NCBI RefSeq assembly: GCF_001314325.1
Contig: NZ_CP009429.1
Location: forward strand, 124,501-188,500
DNA length: 64,000 nt
Source: Sphingopyxis macrogoltabida
GTDB taxonomy: Bacteria; Pseudomonadota; Alphaproteobacteria; Sphingomonadales; Sphingomonadaceae
Direction: 5' to 3'
The notes below the pieces were generated by a model. The model worked only from the letters and a program-made list of their open reading frames with translations, was not told the origin of the DNA and searched no databases. Every line of letters starts with the position of its first letter. Within the stretch, counting starts at the first letter, position 1. This document shows positions 18,617-29,441 of this stretch, piece after piece. The position numbers and the translations under genes are program-made.

Positions 18617-19531
18617 ATGACCTGGTTTGCCCTTGCCACCCGCGCCACCCCCGAAGGTCCGCGCGCGACGATCCGGGTCGGCGATGCCTTCCACGACCTG
18701 CACGATGCCGCCGCGAAACTGGGTTTCGCCGCCGTCGCGGGCGACGTCACCGCGATCGTCCGCGACTGGGATGCACGCCGCGACGGCCTGTTCGCGCTCG
18801 CCCGGGCGCTCGGTGCGGGATCGGGAACGGTCGCCGCGCCGCAGCTCGCGGCGCCGTTCGAGCCGCGCCGCATCTTCGCCGCTGCATCGAACTTCATCGA
18901 ACATGCCGAAGAGATGCAGACCAAGCTCGCGGCGAAGGCCGAGAGCGAGCCCTATATCTTCCTCAAGACCGTCGAGAGCGTCGTCGGCCCCGGCGCGACC
19001 GTGGTCGTCCCGCCGCAGGTGTCGCGCCCCGACTGGGAGGTCGAACTCGGCGTCGTGCTTGGCCGCGCGGGCAAGAATGTCGCGGTCGATGCCGCGCACG
19101 AAATGATCGCGGGCTATACCATCGTCAACGACGTCTCGGCGCGCGACCGCACCCGGCGCACCGACTTTCCCTTCTCGCACGACTGGTTCCGCGGCAAGAG
19201 CTTCGATAGCTTCACGCCATTGGGGCCGGTGTTCGTGCCGCGCGACTGCCTCGGCGATCCGCACGACGTCCGGCTGGGGCTCAAGGTCAATGGCGAGGCG
19301 ATGCAGGACGGCAACACGTCGGAGATGATCTTCAACATCTACGAACAGATCGCCTATCTTTCGACGATCCTCGAACTCAAGGCGGGCGACCTCATCGCCT
19401 CGGGCACCCCCGCCGGGGTCGGCATGGGGCGCGGCGTCTTCCTCAAGGACGGCGACGTGATGAGCGCGTGGGTCGACGGGATCGGCGAACTGGTGAACCC
19501 CGTTTCCGCCCCGCACCTGCCGCGGAGCTGA
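18617..19531 (+). CDS. Fumarylacetoacetate hydrolase family protein (long form)
   Basis: A 304-aa FAH-fold enzyme. Metal-binding residues lie in DWEVELGVVLGRAG, followed by GYTIVNDVSARD, KSFDSFTPLGP and the C-terminal GDLIASGTPAGVGMG motif. The ATG at 18617 has AGAGAG just upstream. The reading frame continues upstream without a stop and encodes a Tat-like leader (DRRAALAQIGGAMALG then APALA) from a TTG at 18518, so an exported form is possible. It is 3 bases ahead of the ABC-transporter binding-protein gene. Likely a hydratase or C-C hydrolase on an acylpyruvate-type acid. Confidence 0.88.
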   Translation: MTWFALATRATPEGPRATIRVGDAFHDLHDAAAKLGFAAVAGDVTAIVRDWDARRDGLFALARALGAGSGTVAAPQLAAPFEPRRIFAAASNFIEHAEEMQTKLAAKAESEPYIFLKTVESVVGPGATVVVPPQVSRPDWEVELGVVLGRAGKNVAVDAAHEMIAGYTIVNDVSARDRTRRTDFPFSHDWFRGKSFDSFTPLGPVFVPRDCLGDPHDVRLGLKVNGEAMQDGNTSEMIFNIYEQIAYLSTILELKAGDLIASGTPAGVGMGRGVFLKDGDVMSAWVDGIGELVNPVSAPHLPRS

Positions 19532-19534
19532 GCG

Positions 19535-20590
19535 ATGGCCGCCTTTTCCCGCCGCTCGCTCATCGCGCCGTTGCTGATCGTCGCGGCGATTGCGGGCCTG
19601 ACGTTGTGGAGCGCCTTTGGCGGCAGCGCGCCGAAGACCGCGCAGGCCGACGATGCGCGCGCCACCCCGCTCAAAAATGTCCGCTTCAATATGGCCTGGC
19701 TGCCGCAGGGCAGCATGGCGGGCATCTTCGTCGCGATCGACAAGGGCTATTTCGCCGACGCCGGGCTCGCCGTCGAACCGGTGCGCGGCTTCGGCGGCAT
19801 GCGCACCGCGAACGAGCTCGATCAGGGCATGTTCGAATTCGCCTACATCGACCCGCTGTCGGTCGCGCTCAACCGCTCGAAGGGCGGCGGCGTCCGCATG
19901 GTCGGCGGCATCAACATGCAGCTTCCCGCTGGCGCCTGCTTCGTCAGGGAGCGGCACAAGATTGCGAAGCCCGCCGACCTTGCCGGCCTGCGCTTCGGCG
20001 CCGGGCAAAGCTCGATGATCCAGGCTTTGCTCCCGGCGTGGCTCAAGGCCAATGGCGTCGATCCGGCGCAAGTCGAGCAGATCCAGCTCGACCCAGCGAT
20101 CGTCGTCTCCTCGCTCGTCGAGGGGCGGATCGATGCCGCCGAATGCTGGCTCGGCAATTCGATGGCGCTGTTCGACAAGGCGGCGAAGGCAAAGGGCGTG
20201 ACGATCGGGCGCATCGGCTATGCCGACTTCGGGCTCGACATCTATGGCAGCGGTTTCGCGACGCAGGATGCGCTGATCGAGAAGGACCCCGATCTGGTGC
20301 GCGCCTTCCTCAAGGCCGCCTATCGCGGTTACGCCGACGCGGCGCGCGATCCCAAGGGCGCGCTCGCGATCATCCGCAAATCCTATCCGCTGCTCGACGA
20401 GGCGGTGACCGAACGCCAGATCCGCGAAACCGCGGCGCTGATGGCCGCCGAGGGCGGCTCGCACCGCCTGAAACCCGAAAAGGTCGAACGCACCGTCACC
20501 TATCTGCAGGCGAGCGGCCAGCTTCAGGGTTTCGACCAGGCGCCGCAGCTTTTCACCAACAGCTTCATCCCGATGGGGAACCAGCCATGA
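19535..20590 (+). CDS. ABC transporter substrate-binding protein (NMT1/SsuA-like)
   Basis: A 351-aa periplasmic binding protein. It has an N-terminal signal segment (SRRSLIAPLLIVAAIAGLTL) and the two-lobe NMT1/THI5-like fold. The fold shows in VRFNMAWLPQGSMAGIFVA, DKGYFADAGLAVEPVRG and a second-lobe RIDAAECWLGNS. Relatives bind nitrate, sulfonates, taurine or aromatic acids. It is encoded with its permease and ATPase, with an extradiol-type VOC gene placed between them. The ligand is probably an aromatic acid used by this cluster, by context only. Confidence 0.88.
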   Translation: MAAFSRRSLIAPLLIVAAIAGLTLWSAFGGSAPKTAQADDARATPLKNVRFNMAWLPQGSMAGIFVAIDKGYFADAGLAVEPVRGFGGMRTANELDQGMFEFAYIDPLSVALNRSKGGGVRMVGGINMQLPAGACFVRERHKIAKPADLAGLRFGAGQSSMIQALLPAWLKANGVDPAQVEQIQLDPAIVVSSLVEGRIDAAECWLGNSMALFDKAAKAKGVTIGRIGYADFGLDIYGSGFATQDALIEKDPDLVRAFLKAAYRGYADAARDPKGALAIIRKSYPLLDEAVTERQIRETAALMAAEGGSHRLKPEKVERTVTYLQASGQLQGFDQAPQLFTNSFIPMGNQP

Positions 20591-21144
20591 CCGATCCCGC
20601 CTCCTACCGCCCGCGCCCGACGCGGCTCGGCCACCTCGTGCTCAAGGTGCGCGACATCGACCGCAGCCTTGCCTTTTACACCGAGGTCGTCGGGCTCAGC
20701 GTGTCCGACTGGATCGACCATCATATGGTCTTCCTGCGCGCCGGCGAGGATCACCACGACCTTGCGCTGCTCCAGCTTCCGCCAGGGCACAGCGCCATCC
20801 CCGAAGGCCATTATCCGGCGGTCGAGCATTTCTCCTATCGCCTCGAAACGCTGGCCGAGATGGAGCAGGTTGCCGCGATGCTCGTCGCGCGCGGCATCAC
20901 GATCGACCGCGGCATCGGCAAGCATGGCCCGGGGGCGAACAGCTTCCTCGTCTTTCGCGATCCCGACGGCAACAATGTCGAATTTTACACCGACATGACG
21001 CAGATCACCGCCGAACAGCCCTATGAAGCATCGGTGTGGGACGGCAAGGACCTCGAAACCTTCGACCGCTGGCACCTCGATCGTTTCCTCGTGCCGCCGC
21101 CGGCGCGCATCCTCGCCTTGCTCGACAAGGATGGCGACGCATGA
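20587..21144 (+). CDS. Extradiol-dioxygenase-type VOC protein
   Basis: A 185-aa VOC protein with the type I extradiol pattern: first His in RLGHLVLKVRDIDRSLAFY near residue 14, second His in AVEHFSYRLE near 80, and Glu in DPDGNNVEFYTD near 129. Full-length catechol 2,3-dioxygenases are about 300 aa, so this is a single-module form. Start and stop overlap both neighbours by 4 bases, so it is locked inside the ABC-transporter operon. It may cleave a catechol or act as a lactone or aldehyde-handling VOC enzyme. Confidence 0.85.
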   Translation: MTDPASYRPRPTRLGHLVLKVRDIDRSLAFYTEVVGLSVSDWIDHHMVFLRAGEDHHDLALLQLPPGHSAIPEGHYPAVEHFSYRLETLAEMEQVAAMLVARGITIDRGIGKHGPGANSFLVFRDPDGNNVEFYTDMTQITAEQPYEASVWDGKDLETFDRWHLDRFLVPPPARILALLDKDGDA

Positions 21145-21893
21145 GCCGGTTGTTCAGCCGCGACGCCGCGATCAGCATCGCCTTCTTCGCCGCGCTTGGG
21201 CTCGCATGGGAATATGGCGTCCGCTGGTCGGGGGTGCAGTCCTACCTGCTGCCGCCGCCGAGCGCGATCCTCGGCGAATTGTGGCAATCGCGCGGGCCGA
21301 TCCTGTCGCAAAGCCTCGTCACGCTGACCGAGGTCTTCTGGGGCTTCGTCATCGCGGTCGCGCTCGGCGTCCCCGTCGCGACGCTGATCTATTTCTCGCG
21401 CACCGCGAAGCGTACCGTCTATCCGCTGTTCGTCGCGTTGCAGAGCATCCCCAAGATCGGGCTCGCGCCGCTGATCGTCGTCTGGTTCGGTTACGGGCTG
21501 ACGTCGAAGCTGATCATGGCCTTCCTCTTCGCTTTCTTCCCGATCATCATCGCGACATTGGGCGGGCTGGCGAGCACCCCGGCGCATCTCGAAGAGCATT
21601 TCCGGGCGCTGCGCGCGACGCCGATGCAGGGCTTCTGGCGGCTGCGCGTCCCCGCCGCGCTGCCGAGCTTTCTCGACGGCTGCAAGGTCGCGATGCCGCT
21701 CGCGGTGATCGGCGCGGTGGTCGGCGAATTCGTCGGTTCGAACGACGGGCTCGGCAATCTCATCCTCACCGCCTCGGGGTCTGGGCACACGACATTGACC
21801 TTTGCGGCGCTGATTGCGGTGACCGTCCTGTCGCTCCTCCTCTTTTACGGCGTCGCCTATTGGGAACGCTTCATCTGGTGGCGGGCAGCATGA
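21141..21893 (+). CDS. ABC transporter permease (SsuC/TauC-like)
   Basis: A 250-aa inner-membrane permease with about 6 helices. It carries the EAA-loop-like segment around residues 150-185 (ALRATPMQGFWRLRVPAALPS), which docks on the ATPase. The N-terminal region PPPSAILGELWQS is typical of nitrate/sulfonate/taurine permeases. The ATG at 21141 overlaps the preceding stop (ATGA). It works with the binding protein at 19535 and the ATPase at 21890. Confidence 0.92.
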   Translation: MSRLFSRDAAISIAFFAALGLAWEYGVRWSGVQSYLLPPPSAILGELWQSRGPILSQSLVTLTEVFWGFVIAVALGVPVATLIYFSRTAKRTVYPLFVALQSIPKIGLAPLIVVWFGYGLTSKLIMAFLFAFFPIIIATLGGLASTPAHLEEHFRALRATPMQGFWRLRVPAALPSFLDGCKVAMPLAVIGAVVGEFVGSNDGLGNLILTASGSGHTTLTFAALIAVTVLSLLLFYGVAYWERFIWWRAA

Positions 21894-22639
21894 GCGCGGT
21901 GATCTCCATGGCCGGCGCCGGCAAGGCGTTCGACGGCCGCAAGGTGCTGGCCAATGTCAGCGCCGAGATCGGCGCCGCCGAATTCGTCTCGGTGCTCGGC
22001 CCCTCGGGTTGCGGCAAGAGCACGCTGCTCCGCCTGATCGCCGGGCTCGAGCCCTTCGATGACGGCGGCATCCTGTTCAACGGCGCGGTGGTGCAGGCAC
22101 CGTCGCCCGATATGGGCTTCGTGTTCCAGACGTCGAACCTGCTGCCCTGGCTCAATGTCCGCGACAACCTGCTGCTCGGGGTCGATCTCGACCCGGCGGC
22201 GAAGCGCCCCGACGTCGCGGCGCTGGCCGAGCTCGTCGAGACATTGGGGCTGACGGGGTTCGAGGACAGCCATCCGCACCAGCTTTCGGGCGGCATGCGC
22301 CACCGCGTCGCGATCGGGCAGGCGCTCGCCCGCGGGCCGCAGGTGCTGCTGATGGACGAGCCGTTCGGCGCGCTCGACGCACTGACCCGCGACCGGCTCA
22401 ACATGGAATTGCTGCGCATCTGGCAGCGCGATCGCAAGACGGTGCTGCTCGTCACCCACAGCATTTCGGAGGCGGTGCTGCTGTCCGACCGCGTGCTCGT
22501 GATGTCGGAGCGGCCGGGGACGATTATCGAGGATGTCCGCATCGACCTGCCGCGCCCGCGCGATCCGAGCACGACGCGCGAGGATCCGGCGTTCGGCGAC
22601 TATGTCGTGCGGCTCAGCAAATTGATGGGGGTATCGTGA
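21890..22639 (+). CDS. ABC transporter ATP-binding protein (SsuB/TauB-like)
   Basis: A 249-aa nucleotide-binding subunit. Walker A is GPSGCGKST near residue 40, the Q-loop is FVFQTSNLLPW, the signature is LSGGMRHRVAIGQALA, Walker B is VLLMDEPFGALD, and the switch His is in LVTHSISEAVLLSD. It energises uptake through the permease encoded immediately upstream, with which it shares an ATGA overlap. Confidence 0.95.
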   Translation: MSAVISMAGAGKAFDGRKVLANVSAEIGAAEFVSVLGPSGCGKSTLLRLIAGLEPFDDGGILFNGAVVQAPSPDMGFVFQTSNLLPWLNVRDNLLLGVDLDPAAKRPDVAALAELVETLGLTGFEDSHPHQLSGGMRHRVAIGQALARGPQVLLMDEPFGALDALTRDRLNMELLRIWQRDRKTVLLVTHSISEAVLLSDRVLVMSERPGTIIEDVRIDLPRPRDPSTTREDPAFGDYVVRLSKLMGVS

Positions 22640-23466
22640 TGGACAGCGGGATGCTGGCAACTGCCGGCGCCGAAATCTACTGGCAGGCGCACGGGGCCGG
22701 TCCGGCGGTCGTGCTCGCGCACGGCATCGGCGGCAATCATGCGATCTGGTACCGCCAGCTCGATGCGCTGTCGCGCGCGAACCGCGTCATCACCTTCGAC
22801 CATCGCGGCTTCGGCCTCTCGCGCGATCATGACGGGCGCGGCCGCGACGCCTTCGTCGACGACCTGGCGGCGCTGCTCGACCATCTCGGCGACGCGAAGG
22901 TCGCGCTCGTCGGCCAGTCGATGGGCGCGGGCACCTGCATCGGCTTCGCGCACCGGTCGCCCGAACGCGTCGCGGCGCTCGCCATCTGCGACAGCCTGCA
23001 CGGCATCGTCGAGAGCGGCGAGGTGAAGGCGATGATGGACGCGGCGCGGGCGCACACCGCCACGCTGCCGCAGGTCGAGCGCGTGCTCGGCGCCGGCGCT
23101 GGGCCCGAGCTCGCGGCGCTCTACCGTCAGATCGCCAGCTTCAACGCCGCCGACCGCCACAGCCTGACCGGCCGCTTCGAGCCGCGCCCGGCCGCCGACC
23201 TTGGCGGCAAGGGCTTCCCGATCCTTTTCCTGTCGGGCGTCGACGATATCCTCTTCCCGATCGAGGCGGTGCGGCTCGCGCAGGCCGAAGTCGCGGGCTC
23301 TTTCCTCGTCGAGGTCAACGACGCGGGCCATTCGGCCTTCCTCGAGGCGCCGGTGCAGTTCAACGACACGATCCTGTCGCTGCTCCAGATGGCGGGGCAT
23401 GTCGGCAAGGCGGGCGCGGCGCACAGCAACGCTGCGGGCTATGTCCCGGTCGGGGGTGCGGCGTGA
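22639..23466 (+). CDS. Alpha/beta hydrolase (C-C bond hydrolase type)
   Basis: A 275-aa alpha/beta-hydrolase. The oxyanion segment is LAHGIGGNHAIWY, the nucleophile elbow is GQSMGAG (Ser near residue 95), the acid is in FLSGVDDILFP, and the catalytic His is in VNDAGHSAF. In meta-cleavage clusters such enzymes hydrolyse 2-hydroxymuconic semialdehyde-type products or enol-lactones. A kynurenine-formamidase role is a less likely alternative. A GTG 3 bases earlier is the other possible start. It overlaps the ATPase stop and the next dehydrogenase start. Confidence 0.87.
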   Translation: MDSGMLATAGAEIYWQAHGAGPAVVLAHGIGGNHAIWYRQLDALSRANRVITFDHRGFGLSRDHDGRGRDAFVDDLAALLDHLGDAKVALVGQSMGAGTCIGFAHRSPERVAALAICDSLHGIVESGEVKAMMDAARAHTATLPQVERVLGAGAGPELAALYRQIASFNAADRHSLTGRFEPRPAADLGGKGFPILFLSGVDDILFPIEAVRLAQAEVAGSFLVEVNDAGHSAFLEAPVQFNDTILSLLQMAGHVGKAGAAHSNAAGYVPVGGAA

Positions 23467-24935
23467 CCGGCTATCCTTTCGCTGACCGGCCCGTTCTCAA
23501 TTATGTCGACGGCGCCTTCGTCGAGGGCGAGAGCTGGTTCGACAATGTGAACCCCGTCGACGGCAGCGTCGCCGGACGCGTGTCGCAGGCGAGCCGCGAC
23601 CTCGTCGACCGTGCCGTCGCCGCCGGGCGCGCCGCGCTCAAGGGACCGTGGGGCAAGATGTCGCAGGCCGAGCGCTGCAAGCTGCTTGTCCGCATCGCCG
23701 AGGGGATCGAGGCGCGCTTCGATGAATTCGCCGCCGCCGAGATCGCCGACACCGGCAAGTCGCTGCATCAGGCGCGCACGATCGACATTCCGCGCGGCGC
23801 CGCCAATTTCCGCGCCTTCGCCGCACTCGCCGAGGCGCGCGCGATGCCGAGCTTCCGCACCGACCTGCCCGACGGGCGCAGCGCGATCAACTATGCGATC
23901 GCGCGGCCCTTGGGCGTCGTCGCGATCGTCTCGCCATGGAACCTGCCGCTGCTGCTGATGACATGGAAGGTCGCGCCCGCGCTCGCCTGCGGCAATGTCG
24001 TCGTCGTCAAGCCAAGCGAGGAAACGCCGTCGACTGCGACCCTGCTCGGCGAGGTGATGGACGCGGCGGGGGTGCCGCCGGGGGTGTTCAACCTCGTCCA
24101 CGGTTTCGGCGCCGAATCCACCGGCGAATGGCTGACCGCCAACCCCGATATCGACGCGATCACCTTCACCGGTGAATCGGCGACCGGCGGCGCAATCATG
24201 CGCGTCGCGGCGGCGGGGGTGAAACCCGTGTCGTTCGAACTCGGCGGCAAGAATGCCGCGCTCGTCTTCGCCGACTGCGATTTCGACGAGGCGGTCGCGG
24301 GGACGGTGCGCTCGGTCTTCTCGAACTGCGGGCAGGTCTGCCTTTGCACCGAGCGCATCTATGTCGAGCGGCCGATTTTCGACCGCTTCGTCGCCGCGCT
24401 CGCCGAGCGGGCAAGGACGCTGACCGTCGGCGATCCCTGGTCGGGCGCCGACATGGGGCCGCTGATCTCGCATGGCCATCGCGAGAAGGTGCTCTCCTAT
24501 TATGCGCTGGCGCGGGAGGAGGGCGCGACGGTCGTCGCGGGCGGGGGCGTTCCCGAACTGGGCGGCGCGCTCGCGGGCGGGGCGTTCGTCGAACCGACGA
24601 TCCTCACCGGGCTCGGGCCCGATGCGCGCTGCGTGCGCGAGGAGATTTTCGGCCCCGTCTGCCATATTGCACCCTTCGACAGCGAGGATGAAGCGATCGA
24701 ACTCGCCAACGACACCGACTATGGCCTCGCCGCCGCGATCTGGACGCGCGACGTCGGCCGTGCGCACCGCGTCGCGGCAGAGATGGAAACCGGCATCGTC
24801 TGGGTCAATGAATGGTTCCTGCGCGACCTGCGCACGCCGTTCGGGGGCATGAAGCTGTCGGGTATCGGGCGCGAAGGCGGCGAACATTCGCTGGGCTTCT
24901 ATTCCGAACCGACCAATATCTGCGTGAAACTGTAA
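23463..24935 (+). CDS. nbaE: 2-aminomuconate-6-semialdehyde dehydrogenase (ALDH family)
   Basis: A 490-aa aldehyde dehydrogenase starting at GTG in a GTGA overlap. Motifs are VSPWNLPLLLMTWKVAPALA near residue 158, SFELGGKNAALVF with catalytic Glu, and NCGQVCLCTERIYVE with the catalytic Cys near 293. The sequence type and the downstream order (decarboxylase, RidA deaminase, 3-hydroxyanthranilate dioxygenase) match AMSDH. That enzyme oxidises 2-aminomuconate semialdehyde to 2-aminomuconate with NAD. 2-Hydroxymuconic semialdehyde dehydrogenase activity is the close alternative. Confidence 0.9.
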   Translation: MTGYPFADRPVLNYVDGAFVEGESWFDNVNPVDGSVAGRVSQASRDLVDRAVAAGRAALKGPWGKMSQAERCKLLVRIAEGIEARFDEFAAAEIADTGKSLHQARTIDIPRGAANFRAFAALAEARAMPSFRTDLPDGRSAINYAIARPLGVVAIVSPWNLPLLLMTWKVAPALACGNVVVVKPSEETPSTATLLGEVMDAAGVPPGVFNLVHGFGAESTGEWLTANPDIDAITFTGESATGGAIMRVAAAGVKPVSFELGGKNAALVFADCDFDEAVAGTVRSVFSNCGQVCLCTERIYVERPIFDRFVAALAERARTLTVGDPWSGADMGPLISHGHREKVLSYYALAREEGATVVAGGGVPELGGALAGGAFVEPTILTGLGPDARCVREEIFGPVCHIAPFDSEDEAIELANDTDYGLAAAIWTRDVGRAHRVAAEMETGIVWVNEWFLRDLRTPFGGMKLSGIGREGGEHSLGFYSEPTNICVKL

Positions 24936-24944
24936 GAGGACGAT

Positions 24945-25720
24945 ATGGCCGACATTGCTGCCATCGCCGCAAGGCTCGACATCGCCGCCAGCGAGGCAAG
25001 GGCGATCCCGCAGATCACCGGGGAAGCCGGAGACCTGCCGCTCGCCGACGCCTATGCGATCCAGCGCGCCGCGATCGACCATCGCCTCGCGCGCGGGGCG
25101 ACGCTGGTCGGGGTGAAGATGGGCTTCACCAGCGAAGCGAAGATGGTCCAGATGGGGCTCAAGGACCAGATCTGGGGCCGGCTGACCTCCGACATGGTTG
25201 TCGTCAACGGCGCCGCGATCGACCGCGCGCGCTTCATCCACCCGCGCGTCGAGCCCGAGGTCGCGGTACGGCTGAAGGCGCCGCTGGCGGGCGAAGTGAC
25301 GCGCGATCAGGCGCTCGCGGCCATCGATGCGGTCGCCGCGGCGCTCGAGATCATCGACAGCCGCTACGAGAATTTCCGCTTCGCGCTCGGCGATGTCGTC
25401 GCTGACAATGCCTCCTCATCTGCCTTCGTCACCGGGCCGTGGCTTGCCGCCGACACCGATATCGCCGATGTCGCGATGGTGATGCGCGTCGACGACGCCG
25501 TCGCCGAGACGGGAACCAGCGCGGCGATCCTCGGCGATCCGGTCCGCTCGCTCGTCGCGGCGGCGCGGCTCGCGGGCGCGGCGGGGCTGACGCTCCAGCC
25601 GGGCTGGACGGTGATGCTCGGCGGCGCGACCGCGGCGGCGGCGATCGGCGAGGCGCGCAGCGTATCGCTCGACGCCGGCCATCTCGGCCGCGTCGGCTTC
25701 ACCATCGAAGGAGGCGCGGC

Positions 25721-25724
<4 letters not shown>
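24945..25724 (+). CDS. 4-oxalocrotonate (2-oxo-3-hexenedioate) decarboxylase
   Basis: A 259-aa member of the hydratase/decarboxylase family. It has [18 protein letters not shown] near residue 50, a metal-binding E-x-E in [10 protein letters not shown], and [21 protein letters not shown] near 130. The enzyme removes CO2 from 2-oxo-hexenedioate formed after deamination of 2-aminomuconate, giving 2-oxopent-4-enoate for the hydratase at 26678. The two are paralogues; order in the operon and the KMGFTS-type segment support the decarboxylase call here. Confidence 0.88.
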
Positions 25725-27457
<1,733 letters not shown>

Positions 27458-27461
27458 CGAA

Positions 27462-28403
27462 ATGGCGAAAACCAAAGTCGCGATCATCGGCTCGGGCAAT
27501 ATCGGCACCGACCTGATGATCAAGATCATGCGCCTGTCGGATATCCTCGAAATGGGCGCTTTCGTCGGGATCGATCCCGAAAGCGACGGGCTCAAACGCG
27601 CCGAACGGCTGGGCGTGCCGATCACGGCGGATGGCCTCGACGGCCTGATCGCGCTGCCGGGCTTTGCCGATATCGCGATCGTTTTCGATGCGACCTCCGC
27701 AGGTGCCCATAAGCACCACAGCGACGTGCTGATCGCGCACGGCAAGCGCGTCGTCGACCTGACCCCGGCGGCGATCGGTCCTTACACGATCCCGCCGGTG
27801 AACGGCGACGCGAACCTCGATGCCGCCAACGTCAATATGGTGACCTGCGGCGGGCAGGCGACGATCCCGATCGTCGCCGCGGTGAACCGCGTTTCGAAAG
27901 TCCATTATGGCGAGATCGTCGCGTCGATCGCGTCGAAAAGCGCTGGCCCCGGCACCCGCGCCAACATCGACGAGTTCACCGAGACGACAAGCCGGGCGAT
28001 CGCCGAAGTCGGCGGCGCGACGCGCGGCAAGGCGATCATCGTCCTCAATCCCGCCGAACCACCGCTGATCATGCGCGACACCGTCTATTGCCTCTGCGAC
28101 GACGCCGACCGCGACGCGATTGCGCAAAGCGTCGAGGATATGGTCGCCGAGGTGCAGGCCTATGTCCCCGGCTACCGGCTCAAACAGGCGGTGCAGTTCG
28201 AAAGCATCGGCAGCAACGCACCGCTGCGCATCCCCGAAATGGACGGCAGCTTCACGGGCCTGAAGGTCAGCGTCTTCCTCGAGGTCGAGGGCGCGGCGCA
28301 TTACCTCCCGGCCTATGCGGGCAATCTCGACATCATGACCTCGGCGGCGCTCAAGACGGCCGAGAAGATCGCGCTCCGCATGAACGAAGGAGTGGCCGCA
28401 TGA
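27462..28403 (+). CDS. Acetaldehyde dehydrogenase (acylating)
   Basis: A 313-aa MhpF/DmpF/BphJ-type enzyme. It has the Rossmann motif [15 protein letters not shown] at the N-terminus and the catalytic Cys in [14 protein letters not shown] near residue 130. It converts acetaldehyde, CoA and NAD to acetyl-CoA. It is encoded directly before, and overlaps, the aldolase gene. The two proteins normally form a channelling complex that passes acetaldehyde without release. Confidence 0.95.
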   Translation: MAKTKVAIIGSGNIGTDLMIKIMRLSDILEMGAFVGIDPESDGLKRAERLGVPITADGLDGLIALPGFADIAIVFDATSAGAHKHHSDVLIAHGKRVVDLTPAAIGPYTIPPVNGDANLDAANVNMVTCGGQATIPIVAAVNRVSKVHYGEIVASIASKSAGPGTRANIDEFTETTSRAIAEVGGATRGKAIIVLNPAEPPLIMRDTVYCLCDDADRDAIAQSVEDMVAEVQAYVPGYRLKQAVQFESIGSNAPLRIPEMDGSFTGLKVSVFLEVEGAAHYLPAYAGNLDIMTSAALKTAEKIALRMNEGVAA

Positions 28404-29422
28404 GCTTCGATCCGACGACCACCAAACTCTATATCCAGGACGTCACGCTGCGCGACGGCATGCATGCGATCCGCCACCAATATGGCCTCGGCCATGTGCA
28501 GGCGATCGCGAAGGCGCTCGACCGCGCGAAGGTCGACGCGATCGAGGTCGCGCACGGCGACGGGCTGCAAGGGTCGAGCTTCAACTACGGCTTTGGCGCC
28601 CACACCGACTGGGACTGGATCGGCGCGGTTGCCGAGGTGCTCGAACATAGCGTGCTCACCACGCTCTTGCTCCCCGGGATCGGTACCATCCACGACCTCA
28701 AACATGCTTATGAGATGGGCGTGCGTTCGGTCCGCATCGCGACGCATTGCACCGAGGCCGATGTCGCGAAACAGCATATCGAGTTCGCGCGCGGCATCGG
28801 CATGGACGTCTCGGGCTTCCTGATGATGAGCCATATGTCGGAGCCCGAACCGCTCGCGGCGCAGGCGAAGCTGATGGAAAGCTATGGCGCGCATTGCGTC
28901 TATGTCACCGACAGCGGCGGCGCGCTGACGATGGACCAATATGCGGCGCGGCTGCAGGCGTACGACCGGGTGCTGAAGCCCGAGACCCAGCGCGGCGTCC
29001 ACGCGCACCACAACCTCAGTCTCGGGGTCGCGAACAGCATCGTCGCCGTACAGAATGGCGCGGTGCGCGTCGATGCGAGCCTCGCCGGGATGGGCGCGGG
29101 CGCGGGGAATGCGCCGCTCGAAGTGTTTATCGCTGCGGCCGACGTGCATGGCTGGAACCATGGCTGCGACCTTTACGCGCTGATGGATGCGGCCGAGGAC
29201 CTCGTCCGCCCGCTGCAGGACCGCCCGGTGCGCGTCGACCGCGAGACGCTGACGCTGGGATACGCGGGGGTCTACTCCAGCTTCCTTCGCCATGCCGAAA
29301 AAGCCGCCGCCGAGCACGGCCTCGATACCCGCGCCATCCTCGTCGAACTCGGACGCCGCAAAATGGTCGGCGGACAGGAAGACATGATCGTCGACGTCGC
29401 GCTCGACATGCTGAAACAATAG
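28400..29422 (+). CDS. 4-hydroxy-2-oxovalerate aldolase
   Basis: A 340-aa DmpG/MhpE/BphI-type class II aldolase. The N-terminal [16 protein letters not shown] holds the metal Asp and catalytic residues; further motifs are [13 protein letters not shown] and the metal-binding [13 protein letters not shown]. It cleaves 4-hydroxy-2-oxovalerate to pyruvate and acetaldehyde and pairs with the upstream acylating dehydrogenase. This is the last gene of the long operon; the convergent YncE gene ends 20 bases further on. Confidence 0.95.
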   Translation: MSFDPTTTKLYIQDVTLRDGMHAIRHQYGLGHVQAIAKALDRAKVDAIEVAHGDGLQGSSFNYGFGAHTDWDWIGAVAEVLEHSVLTTLLLPGIGTIHDLKHAYEMGVRSVRIATHCTEADVAKQHIEFARGIGMDVSGFLMMSHMSEPEPLAAQAKLMESYGAHCVYVTDSGGALTMDQYAARLQAYDRVLKPETQRGVHAHHNLSLGVANSIVAVQNGAVRVDASLAGMGAGAGNAPLEVFIAAADVHGWNHGCDLYALMDAAEDLVRPLQDRPVRVDRETLTLGYAGVYSSFLRHAEKAAAEHGLDTRAILVELGRRKMVGGQEDMIVDVALDMLKQ

Positions 29423-29441
29423 CCGCCGATCGGCCGCCGGT

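Noticed and set aside
18341..20464. 707-codon minus-strand frame opposite FAH and the ABC binding protein
   Set aside because: Antisense shadow of well-supported plus-strand genes.
22639..23466. Kynurenine formamidase
   Set aside because: Bacterial KynB is a metal-dependent cyclase-fold enzyme, and the sequence here matches C-C-bond alpha/beta hydrolases better; it could not be excluded fully.
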